From NCBI GenBank assembly GCA_023434855.1, contig JAEYSJ010000057.1:1-42099 (forward strand): a stretch of DNA of 42,099 bases. The letters run 5' to 3'. This DNA is from Bacillota bacterium (lineage in GTDB: Bacteria > Bacillota_C > Negativicutes > JAEYSJ01). The notes beneath the pieces were generated by a model. It was not told where the DNA came from and ran no database searches. It saw nothing but the letters and a program-made list of their open reading frames with translations. The position numbers were made by a program, and so were the translations under genes. Shown one piece after another: positions 1 through 8,354 of this stretch (within the stretch, counting starts at the first letter, position 1; each line of letters begins with the position of its first letter).

Positions 1-425
1 CAAGTGTTTCACCCAATAATACGATTAAATTGGTGAACTCTATTACCTGTAAGGTCGCGGAGAATCATGGGCAAAGCAGTGTGGCCGCGGTTTCTAAAGC
101 GAAAAATTATATGCTGGAACATACGGAGACATCAGAATTTCTTGATCCGGCGGAGGTAGGCAAAAAAGTCTTTCGTTCTTCGCCAATCATGCAGGAAGAA
201 TTTTTAGCTGAAGTGAATAAGGCCGGAATCGCTGAAACGGTAAAAGTAGACCGAGACTTTTGCGTTAAAAAAGGGAAAAATCACAAAATCAAAACTGATA
301 CAGGAATTGAAATCTCTTTTCCGGTGGATTATTTTGAAAACAAGGATTACATGGAATTTGTCAATAATCCGGATGGGACTTTGTCAATTGAGTTGAAAAA
401 TATCGGGAAAATTATTAACAGGTAG
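1..425 (+). CDS. Nucleoid-associated protein, NA37 (NdpA/YejK-like) family, C-terminal part
   Basis: The reading frame is open from the left edge, so the start lies outside the window; about 141 C-terminal residues are present. The tail carries the basic/acidic pattern I associate with Firmicute NA37 proteins: a Lys-rich stretch (KKGKNHKIKTDTGIEI), then SFPVDYFENKDY, an NNPDGT turn, and a C-terminal IKxIxGKIINR-like end. The family binds the nucleoid, but its exact role in Firmicutes is not settled. The next gene starts 100 bp downstream behind its own strong ribosome binding site. Family assignment rests on remembered sequence pattern only. Confidence 0.75.
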   Translation, partial: SVSPNNTIKLVNSITCKVAENHGQSSVAAVSKAKNYMLEHTETSEFLDPAEVGKKVFRSSPIMQEEFLAEVNKAGIAETVKVDRDFCVKKGKNHKIKTDTGIEISFPVDYFENKDYMEFVNNPDGTLSIELKNIGKIINR

Positions 426-525
426 AACTGCATCCCCCAATATTCAAAAAAGTTAATCTCATCCAGACAGATGCAGAAACATTCATTATTACGGTGGTAA
501 TTGTTAAGGAGGAAGGAATTTACGC

Positions 526-2208
526 ATGATAAATACAAGGAAATATACCAAAACTGATTTGCTTTCCTGGGGTATGCTGGCTCTCGTATTTGGTTACATG
601 TTTGCGTTGAATTTTTTAATGCCCTTGCATCGGGATGATTATTGGTATTCTTTGATCTGGGGAACACTTGATAAAATTACTGCCTGGCCGGATATTTTTA
701 AATCCCTTTACATCCATTATTTTACTCATGGCGGCAGAATGGTTCCCTATCTTGTACTAGATGGTTTTCTTTTACTGGGCAAGCAATGGTTTAACCCATT
801 CAACGCCTTTTTATATGTTGCTCTAATTATTCTCATGTATTGGCACTCGCAGCGAAAGATTACTATGCGGTTTAACCCCTATATTCTTTTATTAATCATA
901 TCGTTCTCCTGGCTTGGCTTTCCGCATTTCGCCGAAGTGAATATATGGATGGCCGGCGCTTGTGGTTATTTGTTTTCGGCGGTACTGATTCTCGCCTTTC
1001 TCCTGCCGTATCATTTCACTTTTTTAGAGAAGGGATTATGGCCCGATAAATATCCGGCCATTATTGGAATGCTTTTTGGCGGAGTAATTGCCGGATGGAC
1101 GATAGAAAATGTAGCCGCAACTATGACGTTTGTTGTTGCCTGTTTTACTTTTTACTTTTATAAGAAAAATAATTTGCAGAAATGGATGATTTCCGGTTTC
1201 TGCGGTTCCATGATAGGTCTTGCGCTGCTCGTACTTGCACCGGGAAACTACGTTAGATATGATGAACAACGGACAGGAATAATTAACCATTTTACTAACT
1301 TGATTGCTGCAGGTGTCGAAACGCTGTTTTATGTGCTGCCGGTTATCCTGTTTTTGATACTCGTATGGCGTATTTTACTGAGCGATTATGCCAGGAGAAA
1401 CGGGCTCTCAGCTGTTGCCAGGCAGGATACTGACGGCAAATTCATATCCTCATCTGTGTTGACGATTGGTATTATATTTTTTATGCTGTTATCTTACTTG
1501 AACGATAATTTCTTTTCCAAATGGCTTGCGAATTTGATTTATAATAACGTTGCCGTACGGCTGGGTATAGCGACTCCCCATCTTAAAGCACAGTTCTTCA
1601 ACACTATGTCCGGGTTGGAGGAAATGGTGATATATCTTTTAACAATCACTCAGTTATTCCGGTATACTTTTAAAAAATTAGCCTTGGCGAAAAAAGACAT
1701 CAAAGCTTTCATACCGGCAACTTCCTGGCGGAACATTATAAATGCTTATCCGGCAAGTTATTATCCAATTGCCTGGATTGCCCTGGCGATGTTCAACCAT
1801 TTCGTCATGGTTGCGTCTCCCCGTTATCCCGGCCGTGCGGCCTTTGGGTCAGTGGCCTTTTTGATTATCGGGGCTGCCGGCGTTTTTACAATACCGGCAG
1901 TTTATCAATACTTACTTGATAATGCCCGCAAGAAATATTTGGCCTTATTCTCGGCAATTGTTATAATTCCCATGATGGCCGGGACTTTATATCAGTATTC
2001 GATTGTATTCCGGGAAGAAAACCAGCGGGTTGCTTACGTAAAAACAATGGTAAGTCAGGGAGCGACTCATCTGGAAGTAGAGCCGATATCAATCAAAAAC
2101 CGGGTAATGCGGCATGTTTATTTTGAGGATTTGAACAATAGTACGTCCAAGTCGCTTTTTTGCAATTATTATGGATTGAAGGATATAAAACTCAGGGGAT
2201 TAGAATAA
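526..2208 (+). CDS. Polytopic membrane protein, DUF6056-like (possible lipid-linked glycosyltransferase)
   Basis: 560 residues with about a dozen hydrophobic segments spread over the full length. Near the N-terminus, after the first membrane segment, is a charged HRDDYWYS motif, which resembles the acidic loop of GT-C type glycosyltransferases that use polyprenyl-phosphate sugars. A long soluble C-terminal tail begins near residue 500. The start ATG follows an AAGGAGGAAGG ribosome binding site. The gene converges on gtrA/gtrB, and in serotype-conversion systems the third partner is exactly such a polytopic transferase. That pairing is inference; the opposite orientation means it is not in the same operon. 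Confidence 0.6.
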   Translation: MINTRKYTKTDLLSWGMLALVFGYMFALNFLMPLHRDDYWYSLIWGTLDKITAWPDIFKSLYIHYFTHGGRMVPYLVLDGFLLLGKQWFNPFNAFLYVALIILMYWHSQRKITMRFNPYILLLIISFSWLGFPHFAEVNIWMAGACGYLFSAVLILAFLLPYHFTFLEKGLWPDKYPAIIGMLFGGVIAGWTIENVAATMTFVVACFTFYFYKKNNLQKWMISGFCGSMIGLALLVLAPGNYVRYDEQRTGIINHFTNLIAAGVETLFYVLPVILFLILVWRILLSDYARRNGLSAVARQDTDGKFISSSVLTIGIIFFMLLSYLNDNFFSKWLANLIYNNVAVRLGIATPHLKAQFFNTMSGLEEMVIYLLTITQLFRYTFKKLALAKKDIKAFIPATSWRNIINAYPASYYPIAWIALAMFNHFVMVASPRYPGRAAFGSVAFLIIGAAGVFTIPAVYQYLLDNARKKYLALFSAIVIIPMMAGTLYQYSIVFREENQRVAYVKTMVSQGATHLEVEPISIKNRVMRHVYFEDLNNSTSKSLFCNYYGLKDIKLRGLE

Positions 2209-2227
2209 TTTCATAGAAAATAGAAGA

Positions 2228-2266
2228 GACCATGCTGAAACTTTATATTTCGGCATGGTCTTTTTT
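2228..2266 (+). terminator. Rho-independent terminator
   Basis: A 12-bp stem (2228-2239 with 2249-2260, one G-T pair) is followed by six T. It ends the membrane-protein gene and lies 27 bp before the 3' end of the convergent gtrA gene. Confidence 0.85.
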
Positions 2267-2292
2267 ATTATGCAGCTGTTTTTCAATCTATT

Positions 2293-2685
2293 TCACCGAA
2301 AAACATAATATTTGCTGGCAATATAATTAAATACTGCTACTATGCCACTTGCGATGATCTTTGATAATGTGTCTAAGACATTAAGCCGTTCAACTAGAAT
2401 AATTATCGACAGCAAATCAATAAAATATGATAATACTCTAAAGAACAAAAAGCTTAATAGTTCTTTTGCCAGCAGAATCCCCTTAGTTTCCTCACAGTCG
2501 AAAACAAAAAGTTTGTTTGTAACGAATGCAAAAATTACAGCAAGTACCCAGGCAAGGGATGCAGCTATTTTATAATCGAAATTGATTATTTTTGTAAAAA
2601 ACAAATAGCTTACGAAGTTTACAATCGTTGTCAGTATTCCGAAAAAGATATAAGACTTGGTTTGATCTAATGCTGCTTCTCTCAA
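2293..2685 (-). CDS. gtrA: GtrA-like flippase
   Basis: 130 residues with four hydrophobic segments and the GtrA signature: YIFFGILTTIVNFVSYLFF near the N-terminus and a C-terminal FNYIASKYYVF. GtrA proteins are thought to flip undecaprenyl-phosphate-linked sugars across the inner membrane. Translation probably starts at TTG, overlapping the TGA of the upstream glycosyltransferase (TTGA overlap), with GGAG about 10 bases before it. This implies translational coupling and a shared product. It forms a two-gene operon with the GT2 gene. Confidence 0.85.
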   Translation of the reverse strand: MREAALDQTKSYIFFGILTTIVNFVSYLFFTKIINFDYKIAASLAWVLAVIFAFVTNKLFVFDCEETKGILLAKELLSFLFFRVLSYFIDLLSIIILVERLNVLDTLSKIIASGIVAVFNYIASKYYVFR

Positions 2686-3668
2686 TCTTGTTTCACTCCG
2701 TCATTACAACATCCGCTTAATTCACTGCGGTATACAAGTTTTTTGCCATTATACTCATTTACCAAATATAATGGCCGTCTTTTGGTTTCATTAAACACTC
2801 TTCCGAGATATTCACCAATCACTCCCAGAAAAATCAGCTGTATTCCTCCCAGGAAAAGTACTACTGATACCAATGTCGGAAAGCCTTGCACCGGGTCCCC
2901 AAACATGAGTGTATTAAAGATAATCCAGGCCATATAAGCGAAAGCAAAAAATGAAATAATAATGCCGATTATTGAGGATATCCTTAACGGGAAGGTAGTA
3001 AAGGAAGTGATTCCTTCAATCGCCAGATTAAGCAGATTGAAAAAACTCCACTTTGTTTCACCGGCTGCCCTCAGCGCAGAATCAAAAATAATTTCCTTTT
3101 TCTTATATCCTATCCAACTGAAAATTCCTTTTGTGTAACGCTGGGTTTCGCGCATCAATTTAATTGCTTCAACACATCTTCTGTCAAGCAGCCGGAAGTC
3201 ACCAACGTTCTCCTGGATTTTAATTGTTGTTATCTTTTGCAAAAAGCTATAAAATGTATTCGCTGCCCATCTTCTTAGAAAATTCTCCCCAGTACGGTTT
3301 CTTCTTTTAGCGCATACATCATCATAGCCTTGTTTCCAGTACTTGATCATTTCCGGAATAAGCTCCGGCGGGTGCTGCAGGTCGGCATCCATAATAACTA
3401 CGGCATCACCGGTGGCATAATCCAACCCAGCAATCATTGCCAATTCCTTGCCAAAATTACGTGAAAGGTCAATATAGGAAATCCGGGGATCTGACGCAGC
3501 TAATGATTTTATGACTTCAAGAGTATCGTCATGACTACCGTCATTTACAAATAAAATTTCAAATGTGCATGAAGTGATTCCACGTAATATTGAATTTAAT
3601 CTTTCCCATAATTGTCGTAGTACTTCCTGTTCATTGTAGCACGGAATGAGAATAGTAATTGTACTCAC
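2682..3668 (-). CDS. gtrB: GtrB-like family 2 glycosyltransferase (undecaprenyl-phosphate sugar synthase)
   Basis: The N-terminal GT2 domain starts with ITILIPCYNE, has VNDGSHDDT, and has the DxD-type sugar-nucleotide site IMDADLQHPPE. Two C-terminal membrane helices follow (around residues 230-255 and 265-290), ending in GEYLGRVFNETKRRP, the usual layout of GtrB/dolichol-phosphate mannose synthase-like enzymes. It would load a sugar on undecaprenyl phosphate for GtrA to flip. I prefer the GTG at 3668 because AAAGGA precedes it at good spacing; an in-frame ATG at 3677 sits inside that ribosome binding site. Confidence 0.88.
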   Translation of the reverse strand: MSTITILIPCYNEQEVLRQLWERLNSILRGITSCTFEILFVNDGSHDDTLEVIKSLAASDPRISYIDLSRNFGKELAMIAGLDYATGDAVVIMDADLQHPPELIPEMIKYWKQGYDDVCAKRRNRTGENFLRRWAANTFYSFLQKITTIKIQENVGDFRLLDRRCVEAIKLMRETQRYTKGIFSWIGYKKKEIIFDSALRAAGETKWSFFNLLNLAIEGITSFTTFPLRISSIIGIIISFFAFAYMAWIIFNTLMFGDPVQGFPTLVSVVLFLGGIQLIFLGVIGEYLGRVFNETKRRPLYLVNEYNGKKLVYRSELSGCCNDGVKQD

Positions 3669-3739
3669 CTGAATCATCCTTTCGTGATAAACCGGTCTAT
3701 TATCATTAATGCTGATTTTCAGAATAGATTATCAGTTAG

Positions 3740-3768
3740 AGTATAGCAAATTAACAGGGCCGCGACAA
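3740..3768 (-). promoter_or_regulatory. Sigma-A promoter for gtrBA
   Basis: On the minus strand TTGTCG (3768-3763), a 17-bp spacer, then TATACT (3745-3740). A TG one base before the -10 makes it an extended -10 promoter. It lies about 70 bp upstream of gtrB. Confidence 0.65.
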
Positions 3769-3867
3769 GTTTTCAGCGAACTGATATTCTCATGACTGGT
3801 TATTTGCTTCTTTCCGGCGTTGTGGCGCAGTCCCTCTCAATAACGAGGAGAAAACTGGTAAATAGTT

Positions 3868-3904
3868 AAAGGGGCTAACCTAAAAGCAGTAGGTTAGCCC
3901 CTTT
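3868..3904 (-). terminator. Rho-independent terminator of the 5'-nucleotidase gene
   Basis: A 15-bp perfect inverted repeat (3868-3882 with 3890-3904), GC-rich in the middle, ends in TTT on the minus strand. It lies 20 bp after the nucleotidase stop codon. Confidence 0.8.
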
Positions 3905-3923
3905 AGCTATTCACATACATTAA

Positions 3924-5714
3924 TTACTTGCTGACAAGGTTCCAGTTGGCGCTATTATTCGGGGTAATAGTACCTTGTAATTTGATATAGCTGGCTATCA
4001 GGTTGCGTACCTGACCACCGTCTCCCATAGTTTTTTGGGAATCCCAGAGAACAGTCGGAACTGTGCCTGTTTTGCCAAGAGCATCAAGGCCCATGGCGGA
4101 CATAAAACCGCCACCGCCGTTGTAACGATAATTATTAATGGCAAATTTGAAGGTATCTGTATCCTGAACGGGTTTTCCTTTGAAAGTAAGGTTTTGAATG
4201 CGGCTGCCGACCGGTTTACTGATGTTAATTTGATAACTTACACCACTTATCATATCATAGTTGTAGCTTGGAGCAGTATAGAAGGATGAGGTATAGTAAG
4301 GCAGGCTGGCAGCATCCACCGGAGTACCGGACGCTACCTGTGAGAAATATGAAGCTGATTTCTCAAGATATTGTTTTAACTGTTTGCCGGTAATTTGGAT
4401 AGTGAACATATAATTCTCATAAATATATACGCTTGAAACATTCTGAAGTGTTACTGTACCTTGGGGAATCAGGGCAGTATCGTTAAAAGAAGCGGCTGCG
4501 GAGATGTCCGCATTGCCGTAATACATTTGGACTTTGTTTACGAAGTCAACCAGGGCGGTATATGTCTTGTAACCGTCTTTACCGGGGAAAGGGGCGGTAG
4601 ATTTACCGAGGGGAGTGGCGAGGTAGGCTTTGGTGGCGGCATCCCATGGCTGAGCAAGGGAAACAACTCCCGGGTCATCAGCAACGCCGTTAGTGCTGAG
4701 GTTTGCAGTGCTGACCCCGCGTACTTGCCATTTGCCTTTTGTTTTTTCAAAAGTGATTAATGCTTCGCTCAGATAAGCGCCCCACCGGTAAGGCGCCATG
4801 GTTGGAACGCCGTTGATAACACCGTCAGGGTAAGAAACGCTGGGAGATACACTGGTATCAGTGACTCCATGGGTATTGTCGGTTAGGACATGAGTATGGC
4901 CGGAAACGATCAGATTGATACCGGTGCATTTATTGGCGATAGCGACAATACCGTTTTCCGGGTAGGGTGATGAAGCTGACGGTACTCCGGAGTGGCTTAA
5001 TACAATGATAGCATCTACATTTTCCCTTTTTAAATCAGCGATTGCCATGTTTATGGCATTTTCCTGCGGGATAAAATTAAGTCCCTGATAATTGGCAGGG
5101 CTTTCAAAGTTTGGAATAGCTGGGGTGACTGTGCCAATGATGCCGATACGCAATTTGTCGTGTTCTACACCTGTTATTTTGGACACATCAATATGTTTAA
5201 TAATGTATGGTTTTACATGCTGCAAATAGGTATTTGTCAACACAAAACGGGTGTTGGCGGATAAAAACTGCGCCTCTGAATGGATAGCCGCTTTTTTGAG
5301 AAAATCCAGGCCGAAATTGAATTCGTGGTTGCCAATATTGATTGCATCATACTTCATATAATTAAATACGCTGACCATAGGGTGGACAAGCCAGTTTGTA
5401 TTTACAGTTGCATAATAGGCGTCCAAGGGTGTCCCTTGCAAGAAATCTCCGTTATCCACCAGAATATTGCAGGGATATTTGCTGCGTTCTTGTAATACCA
5501 GTGTGGCGATTTTGGCTAGACCGACAGTGGAAGAACCGGTAGGGGTTGTGCCTGTCAGGTAGTCATAATTTAATATATTACCATGCAAATCAGATGTTGC
5601 CAGAACAGCAACGGTAGCCGTTGAGGATGCCATAGCCATAGGAGCATTGGCGATAATACATATGCCAATGAGCAAAAGGCTTATCAGGGTGACAATTCGT
5701 TGTTTCACATTCAT
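3924..5714 (-). CDS. Secreted 5'-nucleotidase / 2',3'-cyclic phosphodiesterase family metallophosphatase
   Basis: 596 residues. A signal peptide (about 1-29, ending APMAMA) exports it. The metallophosphatase domain shows all family metal motifs in order: ATSDLHGNI near residue 39, DNGDFLQGTP near 86, GNHEFNFG near 128, LSHSG near 240 and SGHTHV near 270. The 5'-nucleotidase C-terminal substrate domain covers roughly 365-560. The family releases phosphate from nucleotides outside the cytoplasm. AGGAGG lies close upstream of the ATG. A three-repeat Pho-box promoter on the minus strand (5850-5903) suggests induction by phosphate limitation. No LPxTG or SLH anchor is visible, so it may be periplasmic or released. 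Confidence 0.9.
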   Translation of the reverse strand: MNVKQRIVTLISLLLIGICIIANAPMAMASSTATVAVLATSDLHGNILNYDYLTGTTPTGSSTVGLAKIATLVLQERSKYPCNILVDNGDFLQGTPLDAYYATVNTNWLVHPMVSVFNYMKYDAINIGNHEFNFGLDFLKKAAIHSEAQFLSANTRFVLTNTYLQHVKPYIIKHIDVSKITGVEHDKLRIGIIGTVTPAIPNFESPANYQGLNFIPQENAINMAIADLKRENVDAIIVLSHSGVPSASSPYPENGIVAIANKCTGINLIVSGHTHVLTDNTHGVTDTSVSPSVSYPDGVINGVPTMAPYRWGAYLSEALITFEKTKGKWQVRGVSTANLSTNGVADDPGVVSLAQPWDAATKAYLATPLGKSTAPFPGKDGYKTYTALVDFVNKVQMYYGNADISAAASFNDTALIPQGTVTLQNVSSVYIYENYMFTIQITGKQLKQYLEKSASYFSQVASGTPVDAASLPYYTSSFYTAPSYNYDMISGVSYQINISKPVGSRIQNLTFKGKPVQDTDTFKFAINNYRYNGGGGFMSAMGLDALGKTGTVPTVLWDSQKTMGDGGQVRNLIASYIKLQGTITPNNSANWNLVSK

Positions 5715-5849
5715 TGTACAAGCCTCCTGTAGAATATTCTTACGATCAAATGATGACTTTTATTTGTGGGAATGATCATCAGTTGATAATTTTTAGTGTT
5801 AAACCTCCTTTCCTTCTTAATGGCATTAATTACAATATATTCCAAGAAG

Positions 5850-5903
5850 ATTATATTTGAATTTATTTTCTCTTGTGTTAACCTCATGTAAAATTATGGT
5901 TAT
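5850..5903 (-). promoter_or_regulatory. Pho box and -10 for the 5'-nucleotidase gene
   Basis: Reading the minus strand, ATAACC, TTTACA and TTAACA start exactly 11 bases apart (5903, 5892, 5881). A TATAAT follows (5855-5850), 26 bases after the start of the last repeat. No separate -35 box is evident. Direct TTAACA-like hexamers with 11-bp phasing replacing the -35 are the known layout of PhoP-activated promoters in Bacillus. Confidence 0.7.
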
Positions 5904-5941
5904 TTCTTAAAGATTAAGCAATTGGAATGATTTTTTAAATG

Positions 5942-6005
5942 TTAATACTTTTTAACAATTATTTACGCATTTTTAACCCAAAGAAAAACAGGTTTTAGTT
6001 ATAAT
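5942..6005 (+). promoter_or_regulatory. Pho box and -10 for the secretin operon
   Basis: On the plus strand TTAATA (5942), TTAACA (5952), TTTACG (5962) and TTAACC (5973) occur 10-11 bases apart. TATAAT follows at 6000-6005, 27 bases after the start of the last hexamer. The phasing is a little looser than in the two other Pho boxes. It is divergent from the nucleotidase Pho box, with about 40 bp between the two arrays. Confidence 0.55.
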
Positions 6006-6221
6006 AAGGCTGTAATTTTGAAAAAAATACCATAAGGTAAGGGAACTTCCGGGAACAGCCCAAAATACCATGTAAATTACCCCTTGGTCTTTCTTCGTCC
6101 TCGGTGGTTATAATCATTTGTCTAGAAGGATAAACACTTTTTCTGAAGACTTCCCCGAAAAGACAAAGCTATCATTTCAGGATCCCTTTAGTGCCGACTA
6201 TATAAAAGCGAGGCGAGGGAA

Positions 6222-7277
6222 TTGTTTTTGCCATATTTCCGGTTTTCCGCACTTATTCTAGGATTGTTTATTTTATTTATGTGGCCGTTTACGGCTTTTG
6301 GCACTCCAGCGAATGACGGCATATCCGGAGTCAGTGCCAACAGTCCGACTAATCCCCAGCCTAACTCGCCGGGGCAGGCCCAAACAACTGCGCCGGCTCC
6401 AAGTCCGTCAGAGGATACAGGGTTGTCGCCGCTGATCGTACGGTTGGAATATGTAAAAGCCGATCAAGTGAAAGCCATGCTGGCTTCAGTATATCCCAAC
6501 AATCAGGTTAGGGCAGAAGTTGTCAATAACAACCTGATTGTTTCCGGTAGTGATGAGGACTGTCGCAAGGTTAAAGAAATGCTGGCCAAGCTTGATACCC
6601 CACCGCGTCAGGTCATTTTCGAAGCTGAAGCCGTAGAAGTAAACAGGGACGATATTCGCAATATCGGCATTGACTGGGGATCGGTTACCGCTTTGCCGGG
6701 TGTGGCTGCTACTGACGGCAGTTCTTTTCGCATCGGGCTTAATATTCGCAATCATCCGGAATATGGTGTCAATATTGCGGGTACAATTCACCGTCTGGTG
6801 GAAAACCAAAAAGGGCGGTTGCTTGCCAGTCCACGCATTGCTGCTCTTGACGGTCAAACCGCCCAAATTCTTATCGGAGACAAGTTGGCGGTGGAAAGTA
6901 CGCAAATCTCCAGCGGCACAACTGTTACCACTGTCAATTATGTGGAAGTAGGCATCAAACTGGAAATAACACCTACGATTCACGAGGACGGGACCATTAC
7001 GACTCATATCAAGCCGGAAGTCAGCAATAAAGAGAGCACTACGTCAAATGGCAATCCAAACATCCGGACACGCCAGGCCGAGACAACGCTGCGGGTAAAA
7101 AATGGCGAGACAATTGTACTTGGCGGCTTAATCCAACGCCAGGAAACCAAAGATATGGTTAAATTTCCCCTTTTGGGTGATATACCGCTTGTCGGGCAGT
7201 TTTTTCGCTCGACAGTCAAGGAAAAAACTGAAAGCGAACTAATCATTCTTATTACGCCAAAGCTGGTTGATTTGTAA
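6222..7277 (+). CDS. Short secretin (GspD/PilQ family) with one N-domain
   Basis: 351 residues, much shorter than the usual 600 or more of GspD. A signal peptide covers 1-27, then a Pro/Ser/Asn-rich linker (28-65), one secretin N-domain (about 68-126) and a complete secretin channel domain (about 130-351). Typical motifs are VIFEAEAVEVN, LLASPRI, GETIVLGGLI and the closing PLLGDIPLVGQFF...IILITPKLV. The family forms outer-membrane export channels. TTG 6222 is the reported start; TTG 6228 has better spacing to GAGGGA and is equally possible. No other type II secretion or pilus gene is present. The next gene follows after 15 bp, so the two are co-transcribed, probably under the Pho box at 5942. 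Confidence 0.88.
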   Translation: MFLPYFRFSALILGLFILFMWPFTAFGTPANDGISGVSANSPTNPQPNSPGQAQTTAPAPSPSEDTGLSPLIVRLEYVKADQVKAMLASVYPNNQVRAEVVNNNLIVSGSDEDCRKVKEMLAKLDTPPRQVIFEAEAVEVNRDDIRNIGIDWGSVTALPGVAATDGSSFRIGLNIRNHPEYGVNIAGTIHRLVENQKGRLLASPRIAALDGQTAQILIGDKLAVESTQISSGTTVTTVNYVEVGIKLEITPTIHEDGTITTHIKPEVSNKESTTSNGNPNIRTRQAETTLRVKNGETIVLGGLIQRQETKDMVKFPLLGDIPLVGQFFRSTVKEKTESELIILITPKLVDL

Positions 7278-7292
7278 GGAGATGCTGTCTAA

Positions 7293-8108
7293 ATGAAATG
7301 TGTAATAATAGTAGTATTCCTGTTGGGAGTACTCGTCACACCAGTACAGGCCGGTACTGCAAGTGATGCCGATATGGCTTTATGGTGGGCGCCGGTTATT
7401 TACCAGCAGGATGACGGGCGTAATCCCATTGCGCGAGAAAACACCTTTACGACAGTGAACTATGATCATGACTGGCGGGCGGACAACAACTGGGAGAACC
7501 TGCCATATTATCCGCCGGTCCCGGCGGTATATTATTCGCTAGTGGAAAGTGACACCCATTACTTTATTGGGTATTACCTTTATTATCCCCGCCATACCGG
7601 CGCCACCAAGCACGAGAACGATATGTCAGGGGTGATGGTGGTGGTACAGAAAAGCAACGATAAATATGGACAGTTAGAGATGCTGTTAGTATACGGCAAT
7701 AATAATTGTGCCAAAATTAGCTATTCCCATGTATGGCGTGAGAATAGCTACCACCCTATCCTGGTAGTCAGCGCCGGGACGCATGAAATAACTAATGAGC
7801 GGGCGCCCGGTCCGGGCGGAGCCTACCCCTTATTCCCAACCAGCGGTCAGACAGCAGCGGCCCATGGCGGTTACCGGCTGGTCGACCTGCAGGAACTGTG
7901 GCAGCATCGCAACGACATCGGGCAGAACCGTACTTTCAACCGCTGGGGCTACTTCGACAGCGGCGAATATATCAATGTTGCCGCCCCCTGGGTGTGGGAA
8001 TATCGCAAGACTAACTGGCTGGCAAAACCGGCTGAAATGCTGCAGCGAATTTACGGCGGTGCGAACCAGCCCGTAAAGTATTTGAATAATCCTTATGCCG
8101 GAATTTAG
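7293..8108 (+). CDS. Secreted protein of unknown function, faintly NPP1/Vps62-like
   Basis: 271 residues with a clear signal peptide (1-20, ending PVQA). The mature protein is rich in Trp, Tyr and His. It has two stretches that recall the NPP1/Vps62 beta-sandwich: YYLYYPRH followed by KHENDMSGVMVVV (around 95-118), and a later PILVVSAGTHE (around 155-165). In NPP1 proteins the comparable HxxDWE and GSHA segments bind metal. The canonical DWE is not present, so this is only a fold-level guess. It lies 15 bp after the secretin gene in the same putative Pho operon and is the natural candidate for a secretin client or partner. Confidence 0.6.
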   Translation: MKCVIIVVFLLGVLVTPVQAGTASDADMALWWAPVIYQQDDGRNPIARENTFTTVNYDHDWRADNNWENLPYYPPVPAVYYSLVESDTHYFIGYYLYYPRHTGATKHENDMSGVMVVVQKSNDKYGQLEMLLVYGNNNCAKISYSHVWRENSYHPILVVSAGTHEITNERAPGPGGAYPLFPTSGQTAAAHGGYRLVDLQELWQHRNDIGQNRTFNRWGYFDSGEYINVAAPWVWEYRKTNWLAKPAEMLQRIYGGANQPVKYLNNPYAGI

Positions 8109-8166
8109 CAGATTGCACATTAGCCATTTCTTATTCATTCACGCATCCTATCTCATATTTCTGAAA

Positions 8167-8220
8167 TTAACAGATAGATAACAAAATTGTAACATTTAGG
8201 TAATTGGATAATTATATAAT
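8167..8220 (+). promoter_or_regulatory. Pho box and -10 for the metallophosphatase gene
   Basis: TTAACA (8167), ATAACA (8178), GTAACA (8189) and GTAATT (8200) start exactly 11 bases apart. A perfect TATAAT follows at 8215-8220, 26 bases after the start of the third hexamer, the same distance as in the nucleotidase promoter. This is the clearest of the three Pho boxes here. A leader of about 130 nt follows. Confidence 0.8.
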
Positions 8221-8354
8221 CTAGGTAATCAATGACAGCCGGTCGGCAAATTGGGAAAAGCGAAAAGCGCAACGTATTTTTACATTTATTATCCAGATTA
8301 ATTTTACCTAAGGCGACAGCATTCATTGGGAAATATCTTATTAGGAGGTAAAAA

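Noticed and set aside
5711..5779. 22-residue leader ORF overlapping the 5'-nucleotidase start on the minus strand
   Set aside because: The only strong ribosome binding site (AAAGGAGG) lies about 25 bases before its ATG, too far for initiation.
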